Shown piece by piece: positions 54,993 through 63,340 of a stretch of DNA of 64,000 nt. The position numbers and the translations under genes were made by a program. The notes below the pieces were generated by a model that saw only the letters and a program-made list of their open reading frames with translations, was not told the DNA's origin and ran no database searches. Source of the stretch: Oceanirhabdus seepicola (GTDB taxonomy: Bacteria > Bacillota > Clostridia > Clostridiales > Clostridiaceae); NCBI RefSeq assembly GCF_023684385.1, contig NZ_JAGSOJ010000002.1:1178001-1242000 (forward strand). Direction: 5' to 3'. How positions within the stretch are numbered: position 1 is the first letter of the stretch; the number at the start of each line of letters is the position of its first letter.

Positions 54993-57371
54993 ATGGAGTT
55001 ATGTTCAATATGTAATAAGAATTTAGCAGTTGTTTATATTAATAAATTTGAAAATGGAAAGAGTGTTATGAAGGGAGTATGCATGGATTGTGCAAAGTCA
55101 ATGGGACTTCCTGTTATGGATAAAATGATGAAGCAACTTGGAATGACAGAAGAAGAATTTTCTATGGTTAATGATCAGATGAAAAATATGCTTGAAAACA
55201 TGGATGTAAATGAGATTAATGAACAAATGCAGTCAATGATGAAGAATGTTGATATGAATGAATTAAAAGATAGTTTAAAAGATAGTAAAATATCGGCAGA
55301 TTTCTTAAGTGGAATGTTCCCTAATATGTCAGTTAATGAAGATGATAATGAAGATGATTTAGAGGACATGGCAAATTTAAGTGAAGAAGATAGAAGTAGT
55401 GTTGAAGATGTTAAATCACAAGATGGAAACAAAAAAGGAAAGAAGAAGAAATCATGGATTGGTCCTAGAAAGAAACATCTAGATAAATACGGAATAAATC
55501 TTACTATGAAAGCTATGGATGGAAAAGTTGACAGAATAATAGGAAGAAACAGAGAAATCGATAGAGTGGTTCAAATCTTAAACAGAAGAAGTAAGAATAA
55601 TCCAATTTTGATTGGTGAACCTGGAGTAGGTAAAACAGCAATCGCAGAAGGATTAGCTGTGAGAATTGTAGAGAAGCAAGTTCCAGAGAAACTTTTAAAC
55701 AGTGAAGTATATTTATTAGATATGACTGCTGTTGTAGCAGGAACACAATTCAGAGGACAATTCGAAAGCAGGATGAAAAATATTATTGATGAGGTTAAGT
55801 CTTGTGGAAATGTTATTCTTGTAATAGATGAGGTTCATAACATAATGGGAGCTGGAGAAGTTCAAGGAGGCGCAATGAATGCAGCCAACATATTAAAACC
55901 TTCTTTAGCTAGAGGAGAAATACAACTAATAGGAGCTACAACTACGGAGGAGTACAGAAAGCATATTGAGAAGGATTCAGCACTTGAGAGAAGATTCCAA
56001 CCAGTACTTGTGGAAGAACCTTCTGTTGAGGAGAGCATAGAGATTCTTAAAGGAATTAAAGATTACTATGAGAATTATCATAAGGTAAGTATCTCAGATG
56101 AAGTTATAAAGAGTGCAGTGGATCTATCAAAGAGATATATAACTGATAGAAAGCTTCCAGATAAGGCCATCGATGTAATTGATGAAGCTGGTTCAAGAGC
56201 AAACCTAAAGAATAAGGGGCTTGTTGAGATTGAGGCTCTTAAACAAGAGTATGATACGTTAAAAGAGAAAAGAGCTAAGTCAGAAGAAGAGAAGGAATTT
56301 GAAAAATCAGCTGAATACAAGGTGCAGATATGCAGAATAGAAGAAAAAATTAAGAAGTTAGCTGAAACTTGTTATGATGTTGAAATTACAATTGAGGATA
56401 TTGCATATGTTATTGAGGCTTGGACAAAGATACCTGTAAATAGAATTACAGAGGAAGAAGCACAAAAACTATTGAGTCTTGAAGATAGACTTCATAAAAG
56501 AGTTGTGGGACAGAATAAGGCAATAAGCAGTATATCAAAATCAATTAGAAGAAATAGATCTGGTTTTAGAAAGAAAAAGAAACCATCTTCGTTTATATTT
56601 GTTGGTCCAACTGGAGTTGGTAAGACAGAGGTTGTAAAATCTTTGGCATTTGAGTTGTTTGGATCGGATGATGCTATGATAAGACTTGATATGTCAGAGT
56701 ATATGGAGAAACATACAGCATCAAAGTTGATTGGTGCTCCTCCAGGATATGTTGGGTATGATCAAGGTGGATTTTTAACTGAGAAGGTAAGAAGAAAGCC
56801 ATATTCAGTTATACTTTTAGATGAGATTGAGAAAGCACACCCAGATGTTTTCAATATGCTTCTTCAAATTCTTGAGGATGGAAGATTAACAGATAATCAA
56901 GGAAGGACTACTTTCTTTGAAAACTGTATAATCGTAATGACATCTAATGCAGGAAGTAATATGAAAACAGCAAACATTGGATTCTCTCACAGCGAGTATG
57001 ATAAATTAGAGAGTAAAGCACAAAATGCTCTTAAACAGATATTCAGACCAGAGTTCCTTAATAGAATCGATGAGACAATTGTATTTACATCATTGAATAA
57101 AGAAGAACTAAAAGATATCATAGAGCTTATGATTAAAGAAGTTAAAGATGAAGCTAAAGATAATGATATAAGAATTGATGTTACAGAGGATGTTAAAGAC
57201 TTCATACTTGAAAAAGGATATGATGAGAAGTATGGAGCTAGACCTCTTAGAAGATGTATCGAGAGAAATATTGAGGACGCTATCGCTGAGGAATATTTAA
57301 AAGGTAATGTTAAGAGCGGTGATAATATCAAGCTAGAAATGAAAGATGAAAAAGTAAAGATAGTTAAATAA
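54993..57371 (+). CDS. clpE: ClpE-type AAA+ unfoldase
   Basis: 792 residues. The N-terminus has a four-cysteine zinc motif (C4, C7, C30, C33) instead of the Clp_N repeats of ClpC. A methionine-rich linker follows to about 160. AAA-1 has Walker A GEPGVGKT at about 208. The middle region (EYDTLKEKRAKSEEEKEFEK) resembles a UVR/M-domain. AAA-2 has VGPTGVGKT and an IGF loop (ANIGFSH) for ClpP docking. It unfolds damaged proteins for ClpP. ClpE is typically under CtsR control, but I see no tandem CtsR heptad upstream. Confidence 0.87.
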   Translation: MELCSICNKNLAVVYINKFENGKSVMKGVCMDCAKSMGLPVMDKMMKQLGMTEEEFSMVNDQMKNMLENMDVNEINEQMQSMMKNVDMNELKDSLKDSKISADFLSGMFPNMSVNEDDNEDDLEDMANLSEEDRSSVEDVKSQDGNKKGKKKKSWIGPRKKHLDKYGINLTMKAMDGKVDRIIGRNREIDRVVQILNRRSKNNPILIGEPGVGKTAIAEGLAVRIVEKQVPEKLLNSEVYLLDMTAVVAGTQFRGQFESRMKNIIDEVKSCGNVILVIDEVHNIMGAGEVQGGAMNAANILKPSLARGEIQLIGATTTEEYRKHIEKDSALERRFQPVLVEEPSVEESIEILKGIKDYYENYHKVSISDEVIKSAVDLSKRYITDRKLPDKAIDVIDEAGSRANLKNKGLVEIEALKQEYDTLKEKRAKSEEEKEFEKSAEYKVQICRIEEKIKKLAETCYDVEITIEDIAYVIEAWTKIPVNRITEEEAQKLLSLEDRLHKRVVGQNKAISSISKSIRRNRSGFRKKKKPSSFIFVGPTGVGKTEVVKSLAFELFGSDDAMIRLDMSEYMEKHTASKLIGAPPGYVGYDQGGFLTEKVRRKPYSVILLDEIEKAHPDVFNMLLQILEDGRLTDNQGRTTFFENCIIVMTSNAGSNMKTANIGFSHSEYDKLESKAQNALKQIFRPEFLNRIDETIVFTSLNKEELKDIIELMIKEVKDEAKDNDIRIDVTEDVKDFILEKGYDEKYGARPLRRCIERNIEDAIAEEYLKGNVKSGDNIKLEMKDEKVKIVK

Positions 57372-57379
57372 ATTTGAAG

Positions 57380-57407
57380 CAGTGATCTTAAAAAGATCGC
57401 TGTTTTT
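57380..57407 (+). terminator. terminator of clpE
   Basis: CAGTGATCTT / AAGATCGCTG pair (one wobble) and are followed by six Ts. Confidence 0.82.
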
Positions 57408-57520
57408 TAGTTCAGGGGAATTATGGAGTTTCAACAATTTCTTAAAAAAGAGAGATATAAGGGTAAATTTATAATTAAACTAAGAAACCAAATAATGAAA
57501 AATAAAAAAATGAAATAACA

Positions 57521-57552
57521 TTGTAAACTCATAAATAAAGAAAGGTTGACAA
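57521..57552. promoter_or_regulatory. BirA (biotin repressor) operator
   Basis: TTGTAAACT, a 14-base spacer and GGTTGACAA form an inverted repeat with 7/9 matching positions, close to the BirA box consensus of Firmicutes (TTGTTAACC-N14/15-GGTTAACAA). The right half contains the -35 hexamer of bioB, so binding should block the promoter. Confidence 0.72.
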
Positions 57553-57574
57553 TAATGGAGGAATCGTGTAATCT
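57546..57574 (+). promoter_or_regulatory. promoter of bioB
   Basis: TTGACA (57546-57551) and TAATCT (57569-57574) are 17 bases apart and overlap the BirA box. Confidence 0.75.
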
Positions 57575-57624
57575 AAGATTAAAAGTTTCGTATATAATTA
57601 TGAAAGGTTGAGGTGGCGCTTTCT

Positions 57625-58605
57625 ATGAAGAAATTTATCAAGGAATTAAGAGATAAAATTTTAGATGGATATGTTATAAATGAAGAGGAAGCTTTTAAAA
57701 TTATAAATATTGAAGAGAATGATGAGGATACAATTGAGGTTTTACTTCAATGTTCAAATGATATTAGAAAAAAATTTGCTGGGAACAAAGCGGACCTTTG
57801 CTCAATAATGAATGGTAAATCTGGTAGATGTTCAGAGGATTGTAAATACTGTGCGCAATCAGCACACTATAATACCAATGTTTGTGAATATGCACTAATA
57901 AATTATGAAGATGTTTTGGAAAGAGCTAAAGAGGTTCAAGCACAAGGAATACATAGATTTTCACTTGTTACTAGTGGAAGAGGAATTGAAAGTGATGAAG
58001 AACTCGAGTCTTTAGTTAAAATATACTCAGGACTTAAGAGAGATACTAATCTTAAGTTATGCGCATCTCACGGGATTATAGACTATGATCAGGCAATGAG
58101 ATTGAAAGAGGCTGGAATATCCATGTATCATCATAATGTTGAGACAAGTGAGAGATACTATGGAGAGATATGTACAACCCATACATATGAGGATAGAGTA
58201 AGCACTATCAATTCTATAAAAGAAGCAGGACTTGATCTATGTTGTGGGGGAATACTTGGACTTGGAGAGAAAAGGGAAGATAGAGTTAAGATGGCATTTG
58301 AGATCAGAGAATTAGGTGTAAAATCAGTACCTCTTAACATTCTCAATCCTATTAAAGGTACTCCATTAGGAGATAATCTAGTACTATCACCTAATGAGAT
58401 ACTAAAGACCATGGCGCTTTTTAGATTTGTAATTCCAGATTCATATATAAGATATGCTGGTGGAAGAATGACACTGGGTGATAAACAACATAAAGGATTT
58501 TTAGGAGGAGTTAACGCTGCTCTTACTGGAAATTATCTTACTACAGTAGGAAGCAATGTAGATAATGATAAAGATATGATAACTTGCTCAGGATTGGAGA
58601 TTTAA
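57625..58605 (+). CDS. bioB: biotin synthase
   Basis: 326 residues, radical SAM enzyme with CSEDCKYCAQSAHY, the three cluster cysteines and the downstream motif typical of BioB. Other conserved parts are YHHNVETS, CCGGILGLGE, NPIKGTPL and the C-terminal GNYLTTVG. It inserts sulfur into dethiobiotin. ATG 57625 is eight bases after GAGGTGG; GTG 57613 overlaps that site and is rejected. No other bio gene lies nearby. Confidence 0.93.
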   Translation: MKKFIKELRDKILDGYVINEEEAFKIINIEENDEDTIEVLLQCSNDIRKKFAGNKADLCSIMNGKSGRCSEDCKYCAQSAHYNTNVCEYALINYEDVLERAKEVQAQGIHRFSLVTSGRGIESDEELESLVKIYSGLKRDTNLKLCASHGIIDYDQAMRLKEAGISMYHHNVETSERYYGEICTTHTYEDRVSTINSIKEAGLDLCCGGILGLGEKREDRVKMAFEIRELGVKSVPLNILNPIKGTPLGDNLVLSPNEILKTMALFRFVIPDSYIRYAGGRMTLGDKQHKGFLGGVNAALTGNYLTTVGSNVDNDKDMITCSGLEI

Positions 58606-58633
58606 AAGAAATATCCCTGATTATTGATTATAT

Positions 58634-58657
58634 AAAAAAAGGCCGCTGGCCTTTTTT
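58634..58657. terminator. bidirectional terminator between bioB and the HAD gene
   Basis: AAAAAGGCC / GGCCTTTTT with loop GCT, A-run on one side and T-run on the other, serves both convergent genes. Confidence 0.88.
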
Positions 58658-59391
58658 TATATAATGAAATCAATACATTGTGGTTTTAATTTATATACGA
58701 CGTCTTTTCTCTCAACTATGACTTGTAATTTATTTTTGATTCGTTCGTTTTCAATAATTTTATTAAGTAATTCTTTTGTAGGATTTATAGCAACGGGATA
58801 TCCAACTGATTTAAACATAGTGTAGTCACCTGTGGTATCACCATAAGCGTAACTTTGGGAAAGATCAATATCATATTTCTGTACGAAGAAATCTATAGCA
58901 TTTTGTTTATTAACACTATCCCACATAGGCTTTATATCACCAGTATAAACATCTTGTTCATTAAGTATATAGTTAGACCCAATATAATCATCGAAGTTAT
59001 ATTTCGTTGCCATCTCTTTAACAAGTTCTTGCGGGCTACCTGAGATAGTTATGATAACATGGCCTTGGTCTTTGTGCCACTTTATCTTATCTCGTGTATA
59101 AGTGTAAACTTTATCACCTTTTTGTTTTATTATTAGCTTTGCTATATGATCTATCTGGGATCTGTGAAGACCGATTATAGCTTCAGCATAAATTTCTGCC
59201 ATCTTTATAAGATAATGATCGTAGTTTCCAATTCTCTTTTCCCATTTTGTATAGTGAGGGCGTACTTCTTTATACCATCGTTCAGATTCAATTATTTCAC
59301 TTCTTATTAGTTTTTTAAATAATTCCGTTATTAATCCTTCTCTATATAGCGTACCATCAATATCGAAAAACGCCGCGATCTTCTTTTGCAT
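58657..59391 (-). CDS. HAD-IB family phosphatase
   Basis: 244 residues. The nucleophile motif FFDIDGTLYREG, motif II ITISGSPQELV and motif III YGDTTGDYTMF are present with a helical cap between the first two. It resembles phosphoserine phosphatase-like HAD-IB hydrolases, but the substrate is uncertain. AAGGAGATGATAAC precedes the ATG. Transcribed alone, convergent with bioB. Confidence 0.85.
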   Translation of the reverse strand: MQKKIAAFFDIDGTLYREGLITELFKKLIRSEIIESERWYKEVRPHYTKWEKRIGNYDHYLIKMAEIYAEAIIGLHRSQIDHIAKLIIKQKGDKVYTYTRDKIKWHKDQGHVIITISGSPQELVKEMATKYNFDDYIGSNYILNEQDVYTGDIKPMWDSVNKQNAIDFFVQKYDIDLSQSYAYGDTTGDYTMFKSVGYPVAINPTKELLNKIIENERIKNKLQVIVERKDVVYKLKPQCIDFII

Positions 59392-59582
59392 GTTATCATC
59401 TCCTTTTAATGATCAATATCAACCATTGAGATTAAATAATCTTAAGTATAGAGTTTCCATAAATTAATCTCTGTATTAATAAAATATTTTACTATATATT
59501 TTGTTATATTTCAATGGCTATATATTATCATAATATTTAATTGAAATTAAAACGTGAAGAAGTAAATTAAAGAGGTATGTAA

Positions 59583-59627
59583 AAAGCTTGAGAAAAATGC
59601 ACATTTTCGGCACTATTTTCTCAAGCT
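59583..59627 (-). terminator. terminator of the TtcA-like gene
   Basis: AAGCTTGAGAAAA / TTTTCTCAAGCTT pair over 13 bp around a ~19-base loop. The minus-strand tail is A/T-rich but without a long pure T-run. Confidence 0.68.
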
Positions 59628-59643
59628 TATATTTTAAAATATT

Positions 59644-60507
59644 TTAGTCATCATAGTTATCCATGAATGATATTTTTTCTCCACCTGTCTTGTATCCAAG
59701 AACAGCATCAAGATTAACATTAGTTGCTGATTTAAATATTGATTTATCAACGTCATTGAATGTTTTCTTCAGTTCTGCTATAAGATCCTTCATTTCTTTT
59801 CTTTTACTTGAAGTCTTTTCAGCTGCTACTATACATCCACAGTTCATTGTAAATAAACCATTATTCTGAGTAAATCGCTTGATATTATCTTCTTCAATAT
59901 AATAAAGTGGTCTTATAAGTTCCATATCATTAAAGTTTGTAGATTTTAATTTAGGCATCATTGTTTTGAAGTTTCCTGAATAAAGGACATTTAACATAGT
60001 AGTTTCAATAACATCGTTAAAATGATGCCCAAGAGCCATCTTGTTACAACCAAGCTCTTCTGCTTTTGCATATAATGCGCCTCTTCTCATTCTAGCACAC
60101 ATATAGCAAGGGTAATCTTTGGCTATAGTATCAACAATATTAAAAATATCAGCTTTGAATATAGTTACAGGAATATCTAAATATTCGCAGTTGCTAATTA
60201 ATAATTCTCTGTTACTTTCGTTGAAGCCAGGATCCATAGCTATAAATTCAAGTTCGAAATTAACTTGCCCATGTCTTCTTAATTCCTGAAAACATTTTGC
60301 TAAAAGAAGACTATCCTTACCACCTGATACGGTAACAGCAATCTTATCTCCATCTTGAATCATGTCATAATCTTTAATGGCTTTAATGAATTTTGTCCAT
60401 ATTTCTTTTCTATATTTTTTAATCAGGCTTCTTTCAATCTCTTTCAATGGTTTTCTTTCGCTAAAAGGGATCAGTACTTCACATCCGCTCCCCGCTAAAT
60501 TACTCAT
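59644..60507 (-). CDS. TtcA-like PP-loop tRNA thiolase/adenosine hydrolase
   Basis: 287 residues. The ATP-binding PP-loop SGGKDSLLLA and CYMCARMRRG (paired cysteines for a cluster or sulfur transfer) are typical of TtcA-family tRNA 2-thiocytidine enzymes; LGHHFNDVIETTMLN is also conserved. A third cysteine pair occurs at NCGC near residue 220. It differs from Escherichia coli TtcA by an N-terminal extension, so the exact tRNA target is uncertain. GGAGAGGTGAT precedes the ATG. Confidence 0.83.
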   Translation of the reverse strand: MSNLAGSGCEVLIPFSERKPLKEIERSLIKKYRKEIWTKFIKAIKDYDMIQDGDKIAVTVSGGKDSLLLAKCFQELRRHGQVNFELEFIAMDPGFNESNRELLISNCEYLDIPVTIFKADIFNIVDTIAKDYPCYMCARMRRGALYAKAEELGCNKMALGHHFNDVIETTMLNVLYSGNFKTMMPKLKSTNFNDMELIRPLYYIEEDNIKRFTQNNGLFTMNCGCIVAAEKTSSKRKEMKDLIAELKKTFNDVDKSIFKSATNVNLDAVLGYKTGGEKISFMDNYDD

Positions 60508-60656
60508 ATTATCACCTCTCCAAGTTTATATTATAACAATATTTTTTTCTTTTGTCTTCATGAAATAATAACCTCAAAAATTATATATAGTAGAAGTAAA
60601 AAATATTTAAGATTATTCATTTATAGAGTTTTTTTAATATATTTCCTGGAAAGCTA

Positions 60657-60714
60657 TTGACAAGTTATTCTGAATATGATAATCTTTATCAATAAGGACT
60701 GATAATATTTATCA
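60657..60714 (+). promoter_or_regulatory. feoA promoter with two Fur boxes
   Basis: TTGACA (60657-60662), 17 bases, TAATCT (60680-60685). Fur boxes TGATAATCTTTATCA (60677-60691) and TGATAATATTTATCA (60700-60714) match the 7-1-7 consensus TGATAAT-N-ATTATCA; the first covers the -10. A further half-site, GATGATAAT, follows. Iron repression is expected. Confidence 0.85.
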
Positions 60715-60762
60715 ATAGAAGATGATAATAGTTCTTAAATAAATTTGAAATAGGGTGATATT

Positions 60763-61011
60763 ATGTTATTTTCAAAAGCTAAAAGAAATAATTCTATGTT
60801 ATTATCGAAGGCGAAGATAGGACAGACTTTTAATATTAAAAGTGTTGAAGGTAAAGAAAAGACAAAGAAATTTCTTTTTACTTTAGGATGCTTTGAAGGA
60901 GAAGAAGTAACTCTTATTTCGAAACTAGCAGGTAACTTTGTAATTAATATTAAAGATAGTAGGTATGCAATTGATGAAAATATGGCTAAAACAATTGTGC
61001 TAGACGCATAG
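60763..61011 (+). CDS. feoA: ferrous iron transport protein A
   Basis: 82 residues, an SH3-like small barrel (IGQTFNIKSVEGKEKTKKFL ... CFEGEEVTLISKLAGN ... YAIDENMAKTIVL), the usual FeoA pattern. It is thought to bind and regulate FeoB. An N-terminal basic extension of ~20 residues precedes the domain. AGGGTGAT precedes the ATG. First gene of the feo operon. Confidence 0.92.
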   Translation: MLFSKAKRNNSMLLSKAKIGQTFNIKSVEGKEKTKKFLFTLGCFEGEEVTLISKLAGNFVINIKDSRYAIDENMAKTIVLDA

Positions 61012-61091
61012 TTTTAGATAATCTTATTATATATTAAATATTATTTTATTTATATGCTATTACACATAGCATATTATATTTAGCAATTCGC

Positions 61092-61106
61092 TGATAATGG
61101 TTATCA
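61092..61106. promoter_or_regulatory. Fur box between feoA and feoB
   Basis: TGATAATGGTTATCA matches 13-14 of 15 positions of the Fur 7-1-7 consensus and lies 40 bases before feoB, so feoB may have an additional iron-controlled promoter. Confidence 0.75.
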
Positions 61107-61145
61107 ATGTCATTGAAATATTTATTATGAACAGGGGGATTTACA

Positions 61146-63107
61146 ATGAAAATAGCATTAGCAGGTAATCCTAATTCAGGAAAAACCACATTATTTAATG
61201 CGATAACAGGTAAGACAGAGAAAGTTGGAAACTGGGCTGGTGTTACTGTAGAAAAAAAAGTAGCAGATCTTAAAAAGAAGTATAGTGTTAAAGGGGAAGA
61301 AATTACAATAGTTGACCTTCCAGGTGCGTACTCTATATCTCCATTCACTGGGGAAGAAGCAATCACTAGAGACTTCGTTTTAGAAGAAAAGCCAGATGTA
61401 ATAATAAATATTGTTGATGGTGCAAATATTAGTAGAAGTTTGTTTTTCACAACTCAACTTCTAGAATTAGGTATTCCGGTTGTTATTGCTCTTAACAAAA
61501 GTGATGTAGTATCTAGAAGAGGAGATATTCTTGATACGCAAGCATTGAGTAAAGCGTTGAACTGTAAGGTTATTCCTACTACTGCAACATCAGAAGCCGG
61601 TTTAGCACAGTTGATTAATGAAGTTGTTAAAACAGGTAAAGAAAAGAAAGGGCAAATAGCACCTATTTTTAAAGGAATTGACTCTAAGGATTCGGATGTA
61701 GCCAGACAAAAATTCGTTGATGGTATTATTAATAAGTGCCTAGTTAAGAAAAAAGATGCAAGTAAGGTTACTTTTTCTGATAAAGTAGATAGAATTGTAG
61801 CACATAAATGGTTGGGATTACCAATATTCTTCGCTATAATGTGGGCAGTGTTCTCATTCTCTATTGAAGGACTTGGTGGATTTTTATCTGGATATTTTAA
61901 TGATGTATTGTTTGGGGAGATAGTACCAAATGCAGCAAATAGTTTCTTTGAAGGATTAGGAGTTAGTCCGCTATTACAAGCTCTTATTGTAGATGGTGCA
62001 ATTGGTGGTGTGGGAGCTGTTATTGGTTTCTTACCTTTAATCATGGTATTATTCTTCTGTTTATCACTTCTTGAAGACTGTGGATATATGGCGAGAGTTG
62101 CTGTGGTAATGGACAGGTTCTTTAAGAAAATTGGACTATCTGGTAAGTCTATTATACCTATGATAGTAGGTTCTGGATGTGCTATTCCAGGGGTTATGGC
62201 AACAAGAACAATTGAAGATATAAATGAGAAGAGAATGACTACAATTCTTACTCCATTTGTACCTTGTGGAGCTAAACTTCCAATAATTGCTTTATTTGCA
62301 GCAGTATTCTTCCCTGATGCAACATGGGTTGGACCTAGTATGTATATTATTGCAATCGTAATGATTGTAATTGGAGGGCTTTTATTAAAGAAAATTTTTG
62401 TTTGGGAGAACACATCATCATTTATTTTGGAGCTTCCAGAGTATAAAATACCGAGTTTATCACATGCATTAGTTCAAATGTTTGATAAAGCAAAAGGGTT
62501 TATTTATAAAGCAACAACAATCATACTTGTATGTAATACGTTAGTTTGGTTTGCGCAAGCATATAGCTGGGGATTACAACCGGTAGATGATCAAAGTTTA
62601 AGTATTCTTGCTTCATTAGGAAGAATTATTGCCCCTATTTTAATCCCACTAGGATTTGTAGGTTGGCAACTTGCAGCAGCAGCAATAACAGGATTTATTG
62701 CTAAAGAAAATGTTGTTGCTACTTTTGCAGTACTTTTAGCTGTAACATCAGAAGAAGCATTACATTTACCAGGGGGAACTTTAACAGAGTTCTTTAATCC
62801 GGTAACAGCATTTGCTTTCCTAGCATTTAATTTATTTACACCACCTTGCTTCGCAGCTATGGGAGCTATGAACTCAGAAATGGGTTCTAAAAAGTGGTTC
62901 TTTAAAGGGATTGCTTTCCAGTTTGGTGTTGGATATGTACTTGCTATGTTAATAACTCAAATCGGTTCATTAATAGTATATGGTACTCCAGCAGTAGGTT
63001 TTGTTCCAGCGATAATAATAACTATAGCAGTAGTAACTTATCTTGTTTTTACAATTAAGAAAGCAGATGCAAAACGTCAAAACCTAGGAGTTGACGTAGA
63101 ATGTTAG
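61146..63107 (+). CDS. feoB: ferrous iron transporter B
   Basis: 653 residues. N-terminal GTPase: G1 GNPNSGKT (residues 7-14), G3 DLPGAYS, G4 NKSD. A helical spacer follows (to about 215), then a C-terminal membrane part with two Gate motifs, including GCAIPGVMATRTI and the PCGAKLP cysteine motif. It imports Fe2+. It is shorter than the Escherichia coli protein but typical for clostridia. AGGGGGATTTAC precedes the ATG. Confidence 0.96.
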   Translation: MKIALAGNPNSGKTTLFNAITGKTEKVGNWAGVTVEKKVADLKKKYSVKGEEITIVDLPGAYSISPFTGEEAITRDFVLEEKPDVIINIVDGANISRSLFFTTQLLELGIPVVIALNKSDVVSRRGDILDTQALSKALNCKVIPTTATSEAGLAQLINEVVKTGKEKKGQIAPIFKGIDSKDSDVARQKFVDGIINKCLVKKKDASKVTFSDKVDRIVAHKWLGLPIFFAIMWAVFSFSIEGLGGFLSGYFNDVLFGEIVPNAANSFFEGLGVSPLLQALIVDGAIGGVGAVIGFLPLIMVLFFCLSLLEDCGYMARVAVVMDRFFKKIGLSGKSIIPMIVGSGCAIPGVMATRTIEDINEKRMTTILTPFVPCGAKLPIIALFAAVFFPDATWVGPSMYIIAIVMIVIGGLLLKKIFVWENTSSFILELPEYKIPSLSHALVQMFDKAKGFIYKATTIILVCNTLVWFAQAYSWGLQPVDDQSLSILASLGRIIAPILIPLGFVGWQLAAAAITGFIAKENVVATFAVLLAVTSEEALHLPGGTLTEFFNPVTAFAFLAFNLFTPPCFAAMGAMNSEMGSKKWFFKGIAFQFGVGYVLAMLITQIGSLIVYGTPAVGFVPAIIITIAVVTYLVFTIKKADAKRQNLGVDVEC

Positions 63108-63238
63108 CAAATATAATTGTAGGAGTTATTTTCACTGGCATCATAATATTTGCTTTTAAGAAAGCTCATAATGATATGAAAAATAATAAATGTGGTGGCT
63201 GCAGTGGCTGTTCTAAAAAGAGCAAGTGTCATAAATAA
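63101..63238 (+). CDS. FeoB-associated Cys-rich membrane protein
   Basis: 45 residues. One membrane helix (about 3-19, ANIIVGVIFTGIIIFAF) and the cysteine-rich tail KCGGCSGCSKKSKC. This is the standard small partner found downstream of feoB in Firmicutes and is too small for many gene finders. It overlaps feoB by seven bases. It may pass or hold iron on the cytoplasmic side. Confidence 0.85.
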   Translation: MLANIIVGVIFTGIIIFAFKKAHNDMKNNKCGGCSGCSKKSKCHK

Positions 63239-63258
63239 TAATTAACACATGTAAATTT

Positions 63259-63307
63259 AACCTTCATACTAATAATCGGTTAAGATTATTAGTATGAAGG
63301 TTTTTTT
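63259..63307. terminator. terminator of the feo operon
   Basis: ACCTTCATACTAATAATC / GATTATTAGTATGAAGGT is a perfect 18-bp stem with a six-base loop followed by a T-run; the reverse strand has a shorter A/T tail. Confidence 0.9.
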
Positions 63308-63340
63308 ATTATTAATGAAATTGAAAATTTCATTAATAAA

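Noticed and set aside
61454..62413. Long open frame opposite feoB
   Set aside because: It is the antisense shadow of a well-supported feoB, with no ribosome binding site or recognisable protein.
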